From positions 2,328,501-2,392,500 of the forward strand of contig NZ_AZUN01000001.1 of NCBI RefSeq assembly GCF_000527095.1: 64,000 nucleotides of DNA, written 5' to 3'. The notes beneath the pieces were generated by a model that did no database searches, was not told where the DNA came from, and saw only the letters and a list, made by a program, of their open reading frames with translations. Made by a program: the position numbers and the translations under genes. This document shows, one piece after another, positions 28,304-36,924 of this stretch. This DNA is from Methylomicrobium lacus LW14 (lineage in GTDB: Bacteria > Pseudomonadota > Gammaproteobacteria > Methylococcales > Methylomonadaceae). Position 1 is the first letter of the stretch. The number at the start of each line of letters is the position of its first letter.

Positions 28304-28975
28304 TCATTCCGGGAAGCTGACCGTCACTTTCACGGGGTGGAAATCCGTCGTGCTGAGTCCTTCGTCCGGATGGACGCCGCCCACCACGAATTGATAAACG
28401 CCGTTGACTTCCGGGGTAAAGGTCAGACTGACCTTGCCTGGCGTTCCGTCCAATGCGCGATTCAGCATCGATTGATCAAACTCTTCGGGCAGCATATCGC
28501 CCATGCCGTCCCGGTCGAAAGCATTCGCGATGAAAGTCATTTGCAGCTTTCCAAGCTTTACCGGTTTTGCCGGATCGTCTGTCAGCTGAACGTTCGAAGC
28601 ATAGATATCGTTGGACTGGTTATAGGAATGAGAATCCACATAATCTACGGGGACCCAGCCTTTCTTTTGCGGCCGGCTCCAAACGGTCAGCGCGGGGTGC
28701 AATCCCGCAACCGCTGTTTCCAGCGCAATGGTCACCGGCTTGCCTTTTTTGAGCTTCATCCAGCCCCAGGACGAGTGATGCGTCCAGCCGGTGAAGCCCA
28801 TGGTCGGGTTGTACCAGGATTGCGCCTTGACTTGCAGTGTCTGTTCGGCATTGGCACTGGTAAATTCCGTATTTTTGGTTGCGATCGAAGTTGCCGCCTG
28901 CGCCGAAAAAGCCGACAGGGAGCCGGCCGTTGCCAAAATCAAGGCGCCAAACTTCAATTTATTGGTATATCCCAT
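28304..28975 (-). CDS. corA: CorA/MopE-like copper-binding surface protein
   Basis: This 223-residue protein has a signal peptide (KLKFGALILATAGSLSAFSAQA) and looks like the copper-repressible CorA protein of Methylomicrobium and the C-terminal part of Methylococcus MopE. In those proteins Cu(I) is held by two His and a Trp oxidised to kynurenine, with the Trp two residues before one His. Here Trp64 and His66 (GWTHH) show that spacing, and His116 (DSHSYN) is the likely second His. The ATG at 28975 gives the signal peptide directly. The frame extends upstream to 29107 but that part is not signal-like. It is followed by the corB-like gene, the expected partner. Confidence 0.82.
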   Translation of the reverse strand: MGYTNKLKFGALILATAGSLSAFSAQAATSIATKNTEFTSANAEQTLQVKAQSWYNPTMGFTGWTHHSSWGWMKLKKGKPVTIALETAVAGLHPALTVWSRPQKKGWVPVDYVDSHSYNQSNDIYASNVQLTDDPAKPVKLGKLQMTFIANAFDRDGMGDMLPEEFDQSMLNRALDGTPGKVSLTFTPEVNGVYQFVVGGVHPDEGLSTTDFHPVKVTVSFPE

Positions 28976-29585
28976 GTTGTCTCCAAAGTTTAAATAAGCA
29001 CTGCCGCGCCTTTCGTCAGCGATCTTTACCGATCGTGACGGAAAGCGCGTACAAATGCCGAAGATAACCACAACGCCCAATTCGTGCGCCGTGTTGGGAT
29101 TCATCACGCAAATATTATGCCATTATAATACTCTAATGTTTTCAACCACATAAATCTTATGGAATTTAAATCGTATGTCATTTGCCTCACTTGTCTGTGT
29201 CATATGACACACTCAGCGACGCGTTGATCTCAACGGCACACGGCAAGGTAAATGCAATGACTCTATGTTCGACGGCAAGCGGGCCGCTCAGGTGTATCAG
29301 GAGGAGGGCTTGGCATCAGCCAGGGCCAGGTAAAAACAATCTGGCCATTCACCGAAGAAGGAAAGGAAACTTTAACCGCAGCAAAGGCCGGGGAACATTG
29401 GCCGGCACATCGGTATACACCGAAAACGGGGAGTTAGTGGGCCAAGCCAGTGGATTTTTCAACGGACTGATCCTGCAATCGAATCTGACTGCCCTGAATA
29501 GCCCAGGATGAGAAGTTAACGATGGGCGGAGTTCCGCCCATCACGCGCTGAATTGAAAATGGCAAACGCGCCAGGCGTTTGTCCG
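28976..29585. other. Intergenic region upstream of corA, with palindrome and possible decayed ORF
   Basis: The first 200 bp are AT-rich and should hold the corA promoter; on the minus strand TTGAAA and a TATAAT-like block are visible but with poor spacing. A perfect 16-bp palindrome is listed separately. From about 29270 to 29514 three plus-strand frames each look briefly protein-like in succession (QVYQEEGLAS, then KTIWPFTEEGKETL, then SVYTENGELVGQAS), which would fit a gene broken by frameshifts. I cannot name a family with confidence. Confidence 0.4.
29196..29211. promoter_or_regulatory. Perfect 16-bp palindrome TGTGTCATATGACACA upstream of corA
   Basis: The sequence equals its own reverse complement over 16 bases. 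It lies 221 bp upstream of the corA start, and a related ATGTCA half occurs about 20 bp before it. It does not match the CueR, Fur or FNR consensus. A dimeric regulator site is plausible, but binding is inferred. Confidence 0.4.
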
Positions 29586-30380
29586 CTAGCGCAAACTCTC
29601 GGTCACATGCGGCTCGATCAGCTTGTACAGGATCTGATGCATCTTCGGATTGCCGGCGATCACGTTGCCGTTTTCGAGGAAATTGTCGTTGAACGAAAAA
29701 TCGGTCACGACGCCGCCGGCTTCCTTGATTAACAGAATCCCCGCCGCCATATCCCATTCCATGATGCCGATTTCCCAGAAACCGTCGAGGCGCCCGGCCG
29801 CGACATAGGCCAGATCGAGCGCGGCGGCGCCGGCGCGGCGGATACCGGCCGAATCGGTCGTGATCGCCTTGAACATGCCGACGTAGGCGTCCAGGTGTTT
29901 GTCGGTCTTGAACGGAAAACCGGTGCCGATCAGCGCGCCTTTCAACGTGCTTTGCTTGGTGACCCGAATCCTGCGGTTATTCAGCATCGCGCCGCCGCCA
30001 CGCTTGGCGGTAAACAGTTCGTCGCGCAGCGGGTCGTACACCACGCCGACTTCGAGCTTGCCTTTGTGTTTCAACGCGATCGACACCGCAAACTGCGGAA
30101 AGCCGTGCAGAAAATTGGTGGTGCCGTCCAGAGGATCGATCACCCAGACGAAATCGTTACCCTGGTGCGCGCCGCTTTCCTCGGCCAGGATCGCGTGATC
30201 CGGGTAGGCCGCGCGGATAATGTTGATGATTTCGCGTTCCGCCTTGCGGTCGACTTCGCTGGCGTAATCGTTTTTACCTTTTTGATCGACTTGAAGATGA
30301 CCGATGGCGTCGGTCGAGCGCAAAATCAGATCGCCCGCGCTCCTGGCGGCGCGGACGGCAATATTCAGCATCGGTTGCAT
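29586..30380 (-). CDS. suhB: Inositol-1-monophosphatase family protein SuhB
   Basis: This 264-residue Mg-dependent phosphatase carries the family metal and substrate motifs: EESGAHQGN, WVIDPLDGTTNFLHGFP, and WDMAAGILLIKEAGG near the C-terminus. In enterobacteria SuhB also joins rRNA antitermination complexes. The start ATG at 30380 and the length agree with the family (E. coli 267). It is divergent from trmJ, the standard gammaproteobacterial suhB-trmJ arrangement next to isc. Confidence 0.95.
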   Translation of the reverse strand: MQPMLNIAVRAARSAGDLILRSTDAIGHLQVDQKGKNDYASEVDRKAEREIINIIRAAYPDHAILAEESGAHQGNDFVWVIDPLDGTTNFLHGFPQFAVSIALKHKGKLEVGVVYDPLRDELFTAKRGGGAMLNNRRIRVTKQSTLKGALIGTGFPFKTDKHLDAYVGMFKAITTDSAGIRRAGAAALDLAYVAAGRLDGFWEIGIMEWDMAAGILLIKEAGGVVTDFSFNDNFLENGNVIAGNPKMHQILYKLIEPHVTESLR

Positions 30381-30469
30381 AGGCGGAATTGAAAATGAGC
30401 GGATAAATCGTTATAGGATACCAAATCTTTTGATAAACTTGAGGCTTTTTTGAATCACGAGGCAGCGCG

Positions 30470-31210
30470 TTGCTTTCCCACATCCATATCGTTCTGGTCG
30501 GAACCACTCACCCCGGCAACATCGGCGCCGTTGCCCGGGCGATGAAAAACATGCAGATGACTAACCTCAGGCTGGTCGCGCCGAAAATATTCCCCAGCGC
30601 GGACGCGACTTCGCGCGCCTCCGGAGCCGACGACGTCCTGTCCAGGGCGATGGTCTGCGACACCCTGCGCGAGGCGGTCGCGGACTGCCAGGTCGTGATC
30701 GGCGCCAGCGCGCGTTCGCGGACGATCAGCTGGCCGGAACTGACGCCGCGGGAATGCGTCAGCGAAATCTTCACCCGCCATGAAGGCGAAAAGATCGCGA
30801 TCGTGTTCGGCCGCGAACATTCGGGGCTGACCAATGAGGAACTCGACATGTGCCGCTACCTGCTGCACATACCCTGCAATCCGGCCTTCAGTTCGCTGAA
30901 TCTGGCCGCGGCGGTGCAGGTGATCAGCTACGAACTGTTCGTCGCCGCCGGCAGCGTTCAACGCAAAGCGATCGGCGACCGCGGCGAATGCCCCTTGGCG
31001 ACCGCGGAGCAGATGGAATCCTTTTATGACCATCTCCATCAAACGCTGATCGACATTGATTTTACCCAAACCGACAAGTCGCAATCGATCATGCGCCGAT
31101 TACGCCGGATTTATAACCGAATCGAACTTGACACCAAGGAAGTCGATATTTTGCGCGGCATTCTGCGAATGTCGCAGGGCCATAAAAAAAGCCAGAAACA
31201 ATCCTCTTAA
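30470..31210 (+). CDS. trmJ: tRNA (cytidine/uridine-2'-O-)-methyltransferase TrmJ
   Basis: This 246-residue SPOUT methyltransferase modifies the 2'-O of position 32 in tRNAs. It has the N-terminal block IVLVGTTHPGNIGAVARAMKN, GASARSRT, and knot motifs FGREHSGLTNEEL and NPAFSSLNLAAAVQV. The start is a TTG at 30470, which aligns with the E. coli N-terminus and has GAGG just upstream. No ATG in frame would preserve the conserved first strand. It lies 9 bp before cysE and probably leads a trmJ-cysE transcript. Confidence 0.93.
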   Translation: MLSHIHIVLVGTTHPGNIGAVARAMKNMQMTNLRLVAPKIFPSADATSRASGADDVLSRAMVCDTLREAVADCQVVIGASARSRTISWPELTPRECVSEIFTRHEGEKIAIVFGREHSGLTNEELDMCRYLLHIPCNPAFSSLNLAAAVQVISYELFVAAGSVQRKAIGDRGECPLATAEQMESFYDHLHQTLIDIDFTQTDKSQSIMRRLRRIYNRIELDTKEVDILRGILRMSQGHKKSQKQSS

Positions 31211-31219
31211 GGACAGCAC

Positions 31220-32005
31220 ATGCACACTATCATCGCCAGAATCAAAGAAGACATCGCCTGCGTTTTTGAGCGCGACCCTGCCGCGCAGTCGATATGGGAA
31301 GTGATCACCGCCTATCCGGGCTTTCATGCGGTGCTGATTCACCGCCTCAGCCATCGCTGCTGGAAAGCCGGCTTCCGCTGGCTCGCGCGTTTCATCGCGC
31401 ATATCGCCCGCTGGCTGACCGGCATCGAAATCCATCCTGGCGCCGAAATCGGCCGGCGCTTATTCATCGATCACGGCATGGGCGTGGTGATCGGCGAAAC
31501 CGCGGTCATCGGCGACGATTGCACGCTCTATCACGGCGTCACGCTCGGCGGCACCTCATGGAAGAAAGGCAAGCGCCACCCTACCCTGCATAACGGCGTC
31601 GTGGTCGGCGCCGGCGCGAAAATTCTGGGGCCGATCGACATCGGCCAGGGCGCGCGGGTCGGCTCGAACTCGGTGGTGTTGAAACCGGTACCGGACGGCG
31701 CGACGGTGGTCGGCATTCCGGGCCATCTGATCGATCCGAACGGCAAAAAAACCAGGCCGGAACACGAGGCGATCGCCTACCGGATGGGCTTCGACCCCTA
31801 CGGCGCGAAAGCCGACATGCCCGACCCGGTCGCCAATGCGATCAACCGGATGCTCGACCACATCCAGGCGATGGACCTGCAACTCGAAAATATGAAAAAA
31901 GCGCTCAGCGAGGCCGGCATTCAATACCCCGAACCGCCGCTGATTCCGAAGCTGGACGGCTGCGAAATCGAGGACAGCTATCAGAACGAGCAAAAACCGG
32001 AGTAA
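31220..32005 (+). CDS. cysE: Serine O-acetyltransferase
   Basis: This 261-residue enzyme makes O-acetylserine from serine and acetyl-CoA, the first committed step of cysteine synthesis. An N-terminal helical domain (DPAAQSIWEVITAYPGFHAVLIHR) is followed by left-handed beta-helix hexapeptide repeats (IHPGAEIGRRLFIDHGMGVVIGE, GVTLGGTSW, VGAGAKILGPIDIGQGARVGSNS). Its position before iscR is common in gammaproteobacteria and makes sense, since cysteine is the sulfur donor for the desulfurase encoded downstream. The ATG at 31220 has AAGGA upstream. Confidence 0.95.
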   Translation: MHTIIARIKEDIACVFERDPAAQSIWEVITAYPGFHAVLIHRLSHRCWKAGFRWLARFIAHIARWLTGIEIHPGAEIGRRLFIDHGMGVVIGETAVIGDDCTLYHGVTLGGTSWKKGKRHPTLHNGVVVGAGAKILGPIDIGQGARVGSNSVVLKPVPDGATVVGIPGHLIDPNGKKTRPEHEAIAYRMGFDPYGAKADMPDPVANAINRMLDHIQAMDLQLENMKKALSEAGIQYPEPPLIPKLDGCEIEDSYQNEQKPE

Positions 32006-32110
32006 CGCTGTTTCCGAAGCAGGAAGCCAAGCTTGCCGGCATTTTGCCGGACTCGCATGGGTCTGCGCGACTGTTTGATATTGAAGTTAAAAAACCCCAG
32101 GTTATAAAAG

Positions 32111-32140
32111 TTGACTATTTTGATAGGTTAAGATTAAAAT
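32111..32140 (+). promoter_or_regulatory. Promoter of iscR with IscR-like operator
   Basis: TTGACT (32111-32116) is followed at 17-18 bp by TTAAAA/TAAAAT, a reasonable sigma-70 pair. The stretch AGTTGACTATTTTGATAGG, from 32109, resembles the E. coli iscR promoter region bound by [2Fe-2S]-IscR at many positions. Autoregulation by IscR is therefore likely, but the site assignment is by eye. Confidence 0.5.
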
Positions 32141-32172
32141 CGAATGACACTAATCTTTGTAAGGGTAATGTT

Positions 32173-32664
32173 GTGCGTTTGACTACCAAAGGCCGCTATG
32201 CGGTCACCGCGATGCTGGACCTGGCGTTTCACAGCCAGAAGGCCCCTGTGACGCTGACCGACATTGCGACTCGACAAACCATTTCGCTGTCTTATCTCGA
32301 GCAATTGTTTGCGCGCCTGCGCCGCGCCGGCATGGTCAAGGGCGTGCGCGGTCCCGGCGGCGGCTATACCTTGGCCAACACAGCCAATTCGATCAACATT
32401 GCGGACATCATTATCGCGGTCGATGAACAGCTCGACGCGACCAAATGCGGCGGCGAAGGCAATTGCCAAAATCATAAAGCCTGCCTGACGCACGACTTGT
32501 GGATGGGGCTCAGCGAACAGATTCGCGACTACCTGAAAGGCATTACCCTGGCCGATCTGCTGGAAAAACACCAGATACAGGAAATCGCCCGGCGCCAGGA
32601 ACAGGATGCCCAGCACGTGATCGAATTCCAGCTCCAAACAGGGATCAGCGCCTACCCTAAATGA
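32173..32664 (+). CDS. iscR: Fe-S cluster assembly transcriptional regulator IscR
   Basis: This 163-residue Rrf2-family regulator has an N-terminal winged helix (MRLTTKGRYAVTAMLDLA, YLEQLFARLRRAGMVKGVRGPGGGY) and the three cluster-binding cysteines in KCGGEGNCQNHKACLTHDLW. It senses Fe-S status and represses the isc genes. I chose the GTG at 32173, which gives the canonical MRLT start and has AAGGG upstream. The open frame reaches back to 32044 but that part lies over the promoter. It overlaps the cysteine desulfurase by 4 bp. Confidence 0.95.
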   Translation: MRLTTKGRYAVTAMLDLAFHSQKAPVTLTDIATRQTISLSYLEQLFARLRRAGMVKGVRGPGGGYTLANTANSINIADIIIAVDEQLDATKCGGEGNCQNHKACLTHDLWMGLSEQIRDYLKGITLADLLEKHQIQEIARRQEQDAQHVIEFQLQTGISAYPK

Positions 32665-33776
32665 TCTACCTGGATCACAACGCGACCACCCCGATCGATC
32701 CTCGGGTACTGGAAGCGATGCTGCCCTACCTGAAAAGCTTTTACGGCAATGCGTCCGGCTTGTACCGTCTCGGCCGGCTATCCAGAAGCGCGATCGATAC
32801 GGCGCGCCATCAAGTCGCCGAACTGGTCGGCGCCTCGGCAAGCCAGGTGATTTTCACCAGCGGCGGCACCGAAGCGAACAACCTGGCCCTAGCGAGCCTC
32901 GAACCGCAAGCCGGCCTTGCGGTATCCGCGATCGAGCATCCGTCGATTCTCGAGCCGGCCGAACGCTTGCGGCAGCAAGGCCATCCCTTGACGCTGATCG
33001 ATGTCGATCAAAACGGCTTGATCCGTCAGGAAGCACTCGACGAGATCATCCGCGCAAAAAAAACGACGTCGGTTTCGATCATGCTCGCGAATAACGAAAC
33101 CGGCGTGATTCAGGACATCGCACGTCTCACCGAGCAATTGCGAGCCCACGCTATTGCGCTGCATACCGATGCGGTGCAGGCCGCCGGCAAGATCCCGGTG
33201 GATTTCAACTCGCTCGGAGTGCAATGGATGTCGCTGTCCAGCCATAAGCTTTATGGCCCGAAGGGCGTCGGCGCCCTGATTTACGAGAAAGGCGCCAGGC
33301 TCTCGCCCTTGCTGCTCGGCGGCGGCCAGGAGCAAGGTTACCGGGCCGGAACCGAAAACGTCGCCGCGATCGTCGGCTTCGGCAAGGCGGCGGAACTGGC
33401 GAAGTCCGAGCTTGCCCAACGGAGCGCGCACCTTTCCCGTTTAAAAACCCAACTGGAAGACGGGCTGCGCTCGATTCCGGGCCTGTGCGTTTTTGCCGAA
33501 GCCGCGCCTCGCCTGCCGAATACGGTGCAGTTCGGGCTGCCGAACAGCGACGGCGAAATGCTGTTGATGAAGCTCGATCAACAGGGCGTGGCGGTCTCCA
33601 GCGGCTCCGCCTGCGCGAGCGCCGGCAAGGAACCGAGCCATGTGCTGACCGCGATGGGCGTCGCTCCGGCATTGGCCCAAAGCGCACTGCGGATCAGCCT
33701 CGGAACGGCCAATTCCGCGGACGAAATAACCCAATTTATCGAACAGTTAAAAATCCTGGTGTACCAGGAAGGATGA
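32661..33776 (+). CDS. Cysteine desulfurase (NifS/IscS family)
   Basis: This 371-residue PLP enzyme removes sulfur from cysteine for Fe-S cluster assembly. Features are the N-terminal MIYLDHNATTPIDP, the PLP-binding lysine (SSHK, residue 196), HTDAVQAAGK, and the sulfur-accepting loop with Cys318 in SSGSACASAGKEPSHVL. It is shorter than E. coli IscS (404) and more like NifS-type group I proteins. Start overlaps iscR by ATGA, so the two are coupled. IscA follows, but IscU does not, so its scaffold partner must lie elsewhere. Confidence 0.93.
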   Translation: MIYLDHNATTPIDPRVLEAMLPYLKSFYGNASGLYRLGRLSRSAIDTARHQVAELVGASASQVIFTSGGTEANNLALASLEPQAGLAVSAIEHPSILEPAERLRQQGHPLTLIDVDQNGLIRQEALDEIIRAKKTTSVSIMLANNETGVIQDIARLTEQLRAHAIALHTDAVQAAGKIPVDFNSLGVQWMSLSSHKLYGPKGVGALIYEKGARLSPLLLGGGQEQGYRAGTENVAAIVGFGKAAELAKSELAQRSAHLSRLKTQLEDGLRSIPGLCVFAEAAPRLPNTVQFGLPNSDGEMLLMKLDQQGVAVSSGSACASAGKEPSHVLTAMGVAPALAQSALRISLGTANSADEITQFIEQLKILVYQEG

Positions 33777-33783
33777 ACAAATC

Positions 33784-34107
33784 ATGTCAGTCACACTCAC
33801 TGAAAGCGCCGCCCGGCAAATCAAGAAACAGCTCGAAAAACGCGGCAAGGGCATCGGCCTGAAACTCGGCATCAGAAAATCGGGCTGCTCCGGCTACGCT
33901 TATGCGCTCGACTATGCCGATCAGCTTCAGGACAACGAAACGGTCTTTGAGGAATACGGCGTCAAGTTGATCATCAAACAGGACGATTTGCCCTACATCG
34001 ACGGCATGGAACTGGATTACCGCCGCGAAGGCATCAACGAAGCCTTTCAATTCAACAATCCGAATGTGAAGGCCACCTGCGGCTGCGGGGAAAGCTTTAG
34101 CGTATAA
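33784..34107 (+). CDS. iscA: Iron-sulfur cluster assembly protein IscA
   Basis: This 107-residue A-type carrier has the three conserved cysteines: Cys35 (SGCSGYAY) and Cys99 and Cys101 (TCGCGESF). A-type proteins receive clusters from the scaffold and deliver [4Fe-4S] clusters to target enzymes. It follows the desulfurase by 7 bp and ends the iscR operon. The next gene is on the opposite strand. The sequence suits IscA better than ErpA because of the operon, but the two are close. Confidence 0.93.
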   Translation: MSVTLTESAARQIKKQLEKRGKGIGLKLGIRKSGCSGYAYALDYADQLQDNETVFEEYGVKLIIKQDDLPYIDGMELDYRREGINEAFQFNNPNVKATCGCGESFSV

Positions 34108-34121
34108 GACGCCCGGCCGGA

Positions 34122-36698
34122 TCAACTGCGCAGCGAATTCAATAACGCGGTCAGCTCTTCATCGTGAATCGGCTTGGTCAGATAGGCATCGAAACCGGCC
34201 GCCAGCGCATCATTGATCCGGCCTTCCTCCGCGTAAGCGCTGACCGCGACCATTCTGAGTCCCTTGCCCCGGCTTCTGGCGATCGTCAATAATTCGAGCC
34301 CGGACATCACCGGCATGTTCAAATCGACCAGCACCAGGCTGTAATCATGCCTTTCGATCAACGTCAAGGCTTCCCTGCCGTTGGCGGCCGAATCGACGCT
34401 GCAACCTTCCAGCTCCAGCAAATTGGCCAGCAGCAACAGGTTGATCTGGCTGTCGTCCGCAATCAACACCCGCAGCGGCCCGTCAGCCGGCTGCCAGCCG
34501 CCGTTGCCGGCCAGCCGGGTTGGCTGATCCTCGGCGCTCGGCAACGGCAGCGACACCGAAAACCGGCTGCCCATGCCGGGCTCACTGCTCACACTGATCA
34601 CGCCGCCCATGATATGGATCAGCTCGCGGGTAATCGCCAAGCCCAGCCCCAGACCGGGCCGAATGAACTCGCCCTCGTTCAGTTGCGTAAAGGGCGCAAA
34701 GATAGACTCCAGATCCTGCTCGGCAATGCCGCAGCCGGTGTCCTCGATCGTGATAAGCCAATGTCCCTCAACATAATTCGCTGTCAGCGTCACCCGGCCG
34801 TGCTCGGTGTATTTGATCGCGTTATCGAGCAGATTGACGATGACCTGGCGGATGCGCTTTTGATCGCCCAATAACAGCCGCGGGATCGCCAAGGTATTCA
34901 CATCGAGCTCAAGACGCTTGGCCTCGGCGTTCAATCGGCAAATATCGATAATATTTTGCAATAATTTATGACTATCGAAGACCTTGATGTCGGTTCTGAT
35001 TTTGTTCGATTCGATCGAGGCGATATCCAGAATGCCGGTAATCAACTCCAACAGATGATTGCTGCATTGCCTGATCGTATGGATTTGCTCGTATTCTTCT
35101 TTTTGAAACGCGCGCTTCTTCAACAGCAGCTGCGAAAAGCCCAGTATCGCATTCAACGGCGTGCGCAACTCATGGCTGATATTCGCCAGAAATCGACTTT
35201 TTGAATCGTTCGCCGCTTCCGCAGCGATTTTAGCCTTCAGCAACTGCTCGGTTCGATCATTGATGATCGACTCGGTCCGAAAATAACGCCCGGTCAGCAT
35301 CAGCAGGCCGACGCCCAACAGACTGGTAAACAGCAATCCGCCGATCAGCACCATCCAAACCGACCAATGGAGTTGCAAATCTTCCCTGTCCTGATAGAAA
35401 AACAACAACCAACGCAGCCCACCCGCTTCGGTCTCATACTGCCTGACTGATTTGACTTGCGAAAAACCGACCGGCTGAGTCGAATAAATCGTGTTATACG
35501 GCCCACTTGCTCCGTCTTCGATCGCTATCGACAGAAAAGAACCGGTATTTTTCAGTGCCTGGGTAGAGACATGCACCAAATCGGCAATCAAAAAAGTCGC
35601 CGAGACTAAGCCCAGAATATGCTTGCCGCCATTCGACTGCGGGGTAAAAACCGGGAAAAACACGGTAGCCTGGCCGTTTTCGACAACCTGCAATACATCT
35701 CCCGCATTAACCTGCCGGCTCTTGAGCAATTTGTTGAGATTGGCCAGCCATGAACGCGGCGCAGAAATATCGCGATCCGGGTATTCATTCAGTGTGGCGG
35801 TAAACTCCAGATTGATGCCGCCGCCCTTGGCCACCCTGATCCAGCTGCTCGACTTGATTTCAGGAAATAATTTGAGCGTTTGCCGGGTAAAAAACACAAA
35901 TTCATCTTGCTCTACGCGGCGGGAACCGTAAAAAAAATTGCGTACCGCATCGATCGAGTGCATATCGCCTTGCAGGCGGTTGATGATGGCCTGGGACAAG
36001 GTCGCCGTTTGATCGTTGAACTCCTGGCGATGCTGCTCTTCCTCCTGTTGCCGGACATAGAGATAGAGGATGATCACCAGTGCAAAAGTCGCAATCAACG
36101 GCAAACCGACCGAATAGCGGCGCTGTCCCCAGACCGCCCTGGGCTCGGCATAGGCAATCAGGATGATCGGCGTAAACACCAGCACTCCCATCGTGTCGCC
36201 GATCCACCAAAAAAACCCGCGTGAGACTATTTGCGTCGCGCCGATCATCCCGGCCTGATACATCGCGGTAATGCCGACGGTTGGCGCGATCAGACAGCTT
36301 AACGGACCGCCAAGCAGCATGAACAGCAGGATGCCGCGATCCTCGATCAATGAATTCGGTATGCCGACAAATTTTTTGATCAGCACATGACCCAGCAGCA
36401 CCGATAAGGTCGCGCCCGTCGCGTGCGCCGCGTGGATGGCGAGCATCGGCGTATCGAAGCTGAACGCCGAGACAAAAGCGCTGATCGCAAAACTCCCCAG
36501 AAACACCCCCGGCCATATGCGCTTGCCCAGCAACAGCAATGCCGCCAGCGCAATGCCGGTGGAAGGCCCCAAGACGCTGGCATGGCTCAGCGTTACATTC
36601 AGCAGTTGACCCAGAATGCCGAAACCGAAATAGACGAGCGCCAGAACGATCACGACGAAAACATAATTCAACGCACGCATCAGGAATAAATCGTTCAT
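34122..36698 (-). CDS. MASE1-CHASE hybrid sensor histidine kinase
   Basis: This 858-residue membrane sensor has a MASE1-type block of about eight helices (residues about 10-215), a periplasmic CHASE-like domain (about 230-440) closed by another helix (WSVWMVLIGGLLFTSLLGVGLLML), then HisKA with phosphorylatable His509 (NISHELRTPLNAIL), HATPase_c (DNAIKYTEHG, DTGCGIAEQDL, GLGLGLAI), and a C-terminal receiver with Asp792 (LVLVDLNMP) and the closing Lys in YLTKPI. There is no phosphotransfer domain, so the receiver may be regulatory or pass phosphate to a separate protein. No response regulator gene is adjacent, and the signal is unknown. Confidence 0.92.
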   Translation of the reverse strand: MNDLFLMRALNYVFVVIVLALVYFGFGILGQLLNVTLSHASVLGPSTGIALAALLLLGKRIWPGVFLGSFAISAFVSAFSFDTPMLAIHAAHATGATLSVLLGHVLIKKFVGIPNSLIEDRGILLFMLLGGPLSCLIAPTVGITAMYQAGMIGATQIVSRGFFWWIGDTMGVLVFTPIILIAYAEPRAVWGQRRYSVGLPLIATFALVIILYLYVRQQEEEQHRQEFNDQTATLSQAIINRLQGDMHSIDAVRNFFYGSRRVEQDEFVFFTRQTLKLFPEIKSSSWIRVAKGGGINLEFTATLNEYPDRDISAPRSWLANLNKLLKSRQVNAGDVLQVVENGQATVFFPVFTPQSNGGKHILGLVSATFLIADLVHVSTQALKNTGSFLSIAIEDGASGPYNTIYSTQPVGFSQVKSVRQYETEAGGLRWLLFFYQDREDLQLHWSVWMVLIGGLLFTSLLGVGLLMLTGRYFRTESIINDRTEQLLKAKIAAEAANDSKSRFLANISHELRTPLNAILGFSQLLLKKRAFQKEEYEQIHTIRQCSNHLLELITGILDIASIESNKIRTDIKVFDSHKLLQNIIDICRLNAEAKRLELDVNTLAIPRLLLGDQKRIRQVIVNLLDNAIKYTEHGRVTLTANYVEGHWLITIEDTGCGIAEQDLESIFAPFTQLNEGEFIRPGLGLGLAITRELIHIMGGVISVSSEPGMGSRFSVSLPLPSAEDQPTRLAGNGGWQPADGPLRVLIADDSQINLLLLANLLELEGCSVDSAANGREALTLIERHDYSLVLVDLNMPVMSGLELLTIARSRGKGLRMVAVSAYAEEGRINDALAAGFDAYLTKPIHDEELTALLNSLRS

Positions 36699-36924
36699 TA
36701 TTGCCGAGCCAATCCTCGTTTACACAGCCGGCGATCATTTTATCACCGCCCCGATCGATCATAACGATCAGAGAGCGCACCATCCAATCAGCGCAGGCCG
36801 ATTGCCCAAGCGATGTGCCCTTCCTCCCCGAAGGTAGGCAGGAAGCATCAGGCGTGGGACGGTTCGGGCTAATTTTCACAGCTGGCGAGATCCCCGGGCC
36901 TTGCGCCGCCGTTTGAGCCAGCGT

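Noticed and set aside
29182..29511. Plus-strand open frame from a TTG at 29182
   Set aside because: The start is TTG without a ribosome site and the first two thirds have no protein character. Only the end looks coding, so I treat it as a possible remnant and not a gene.
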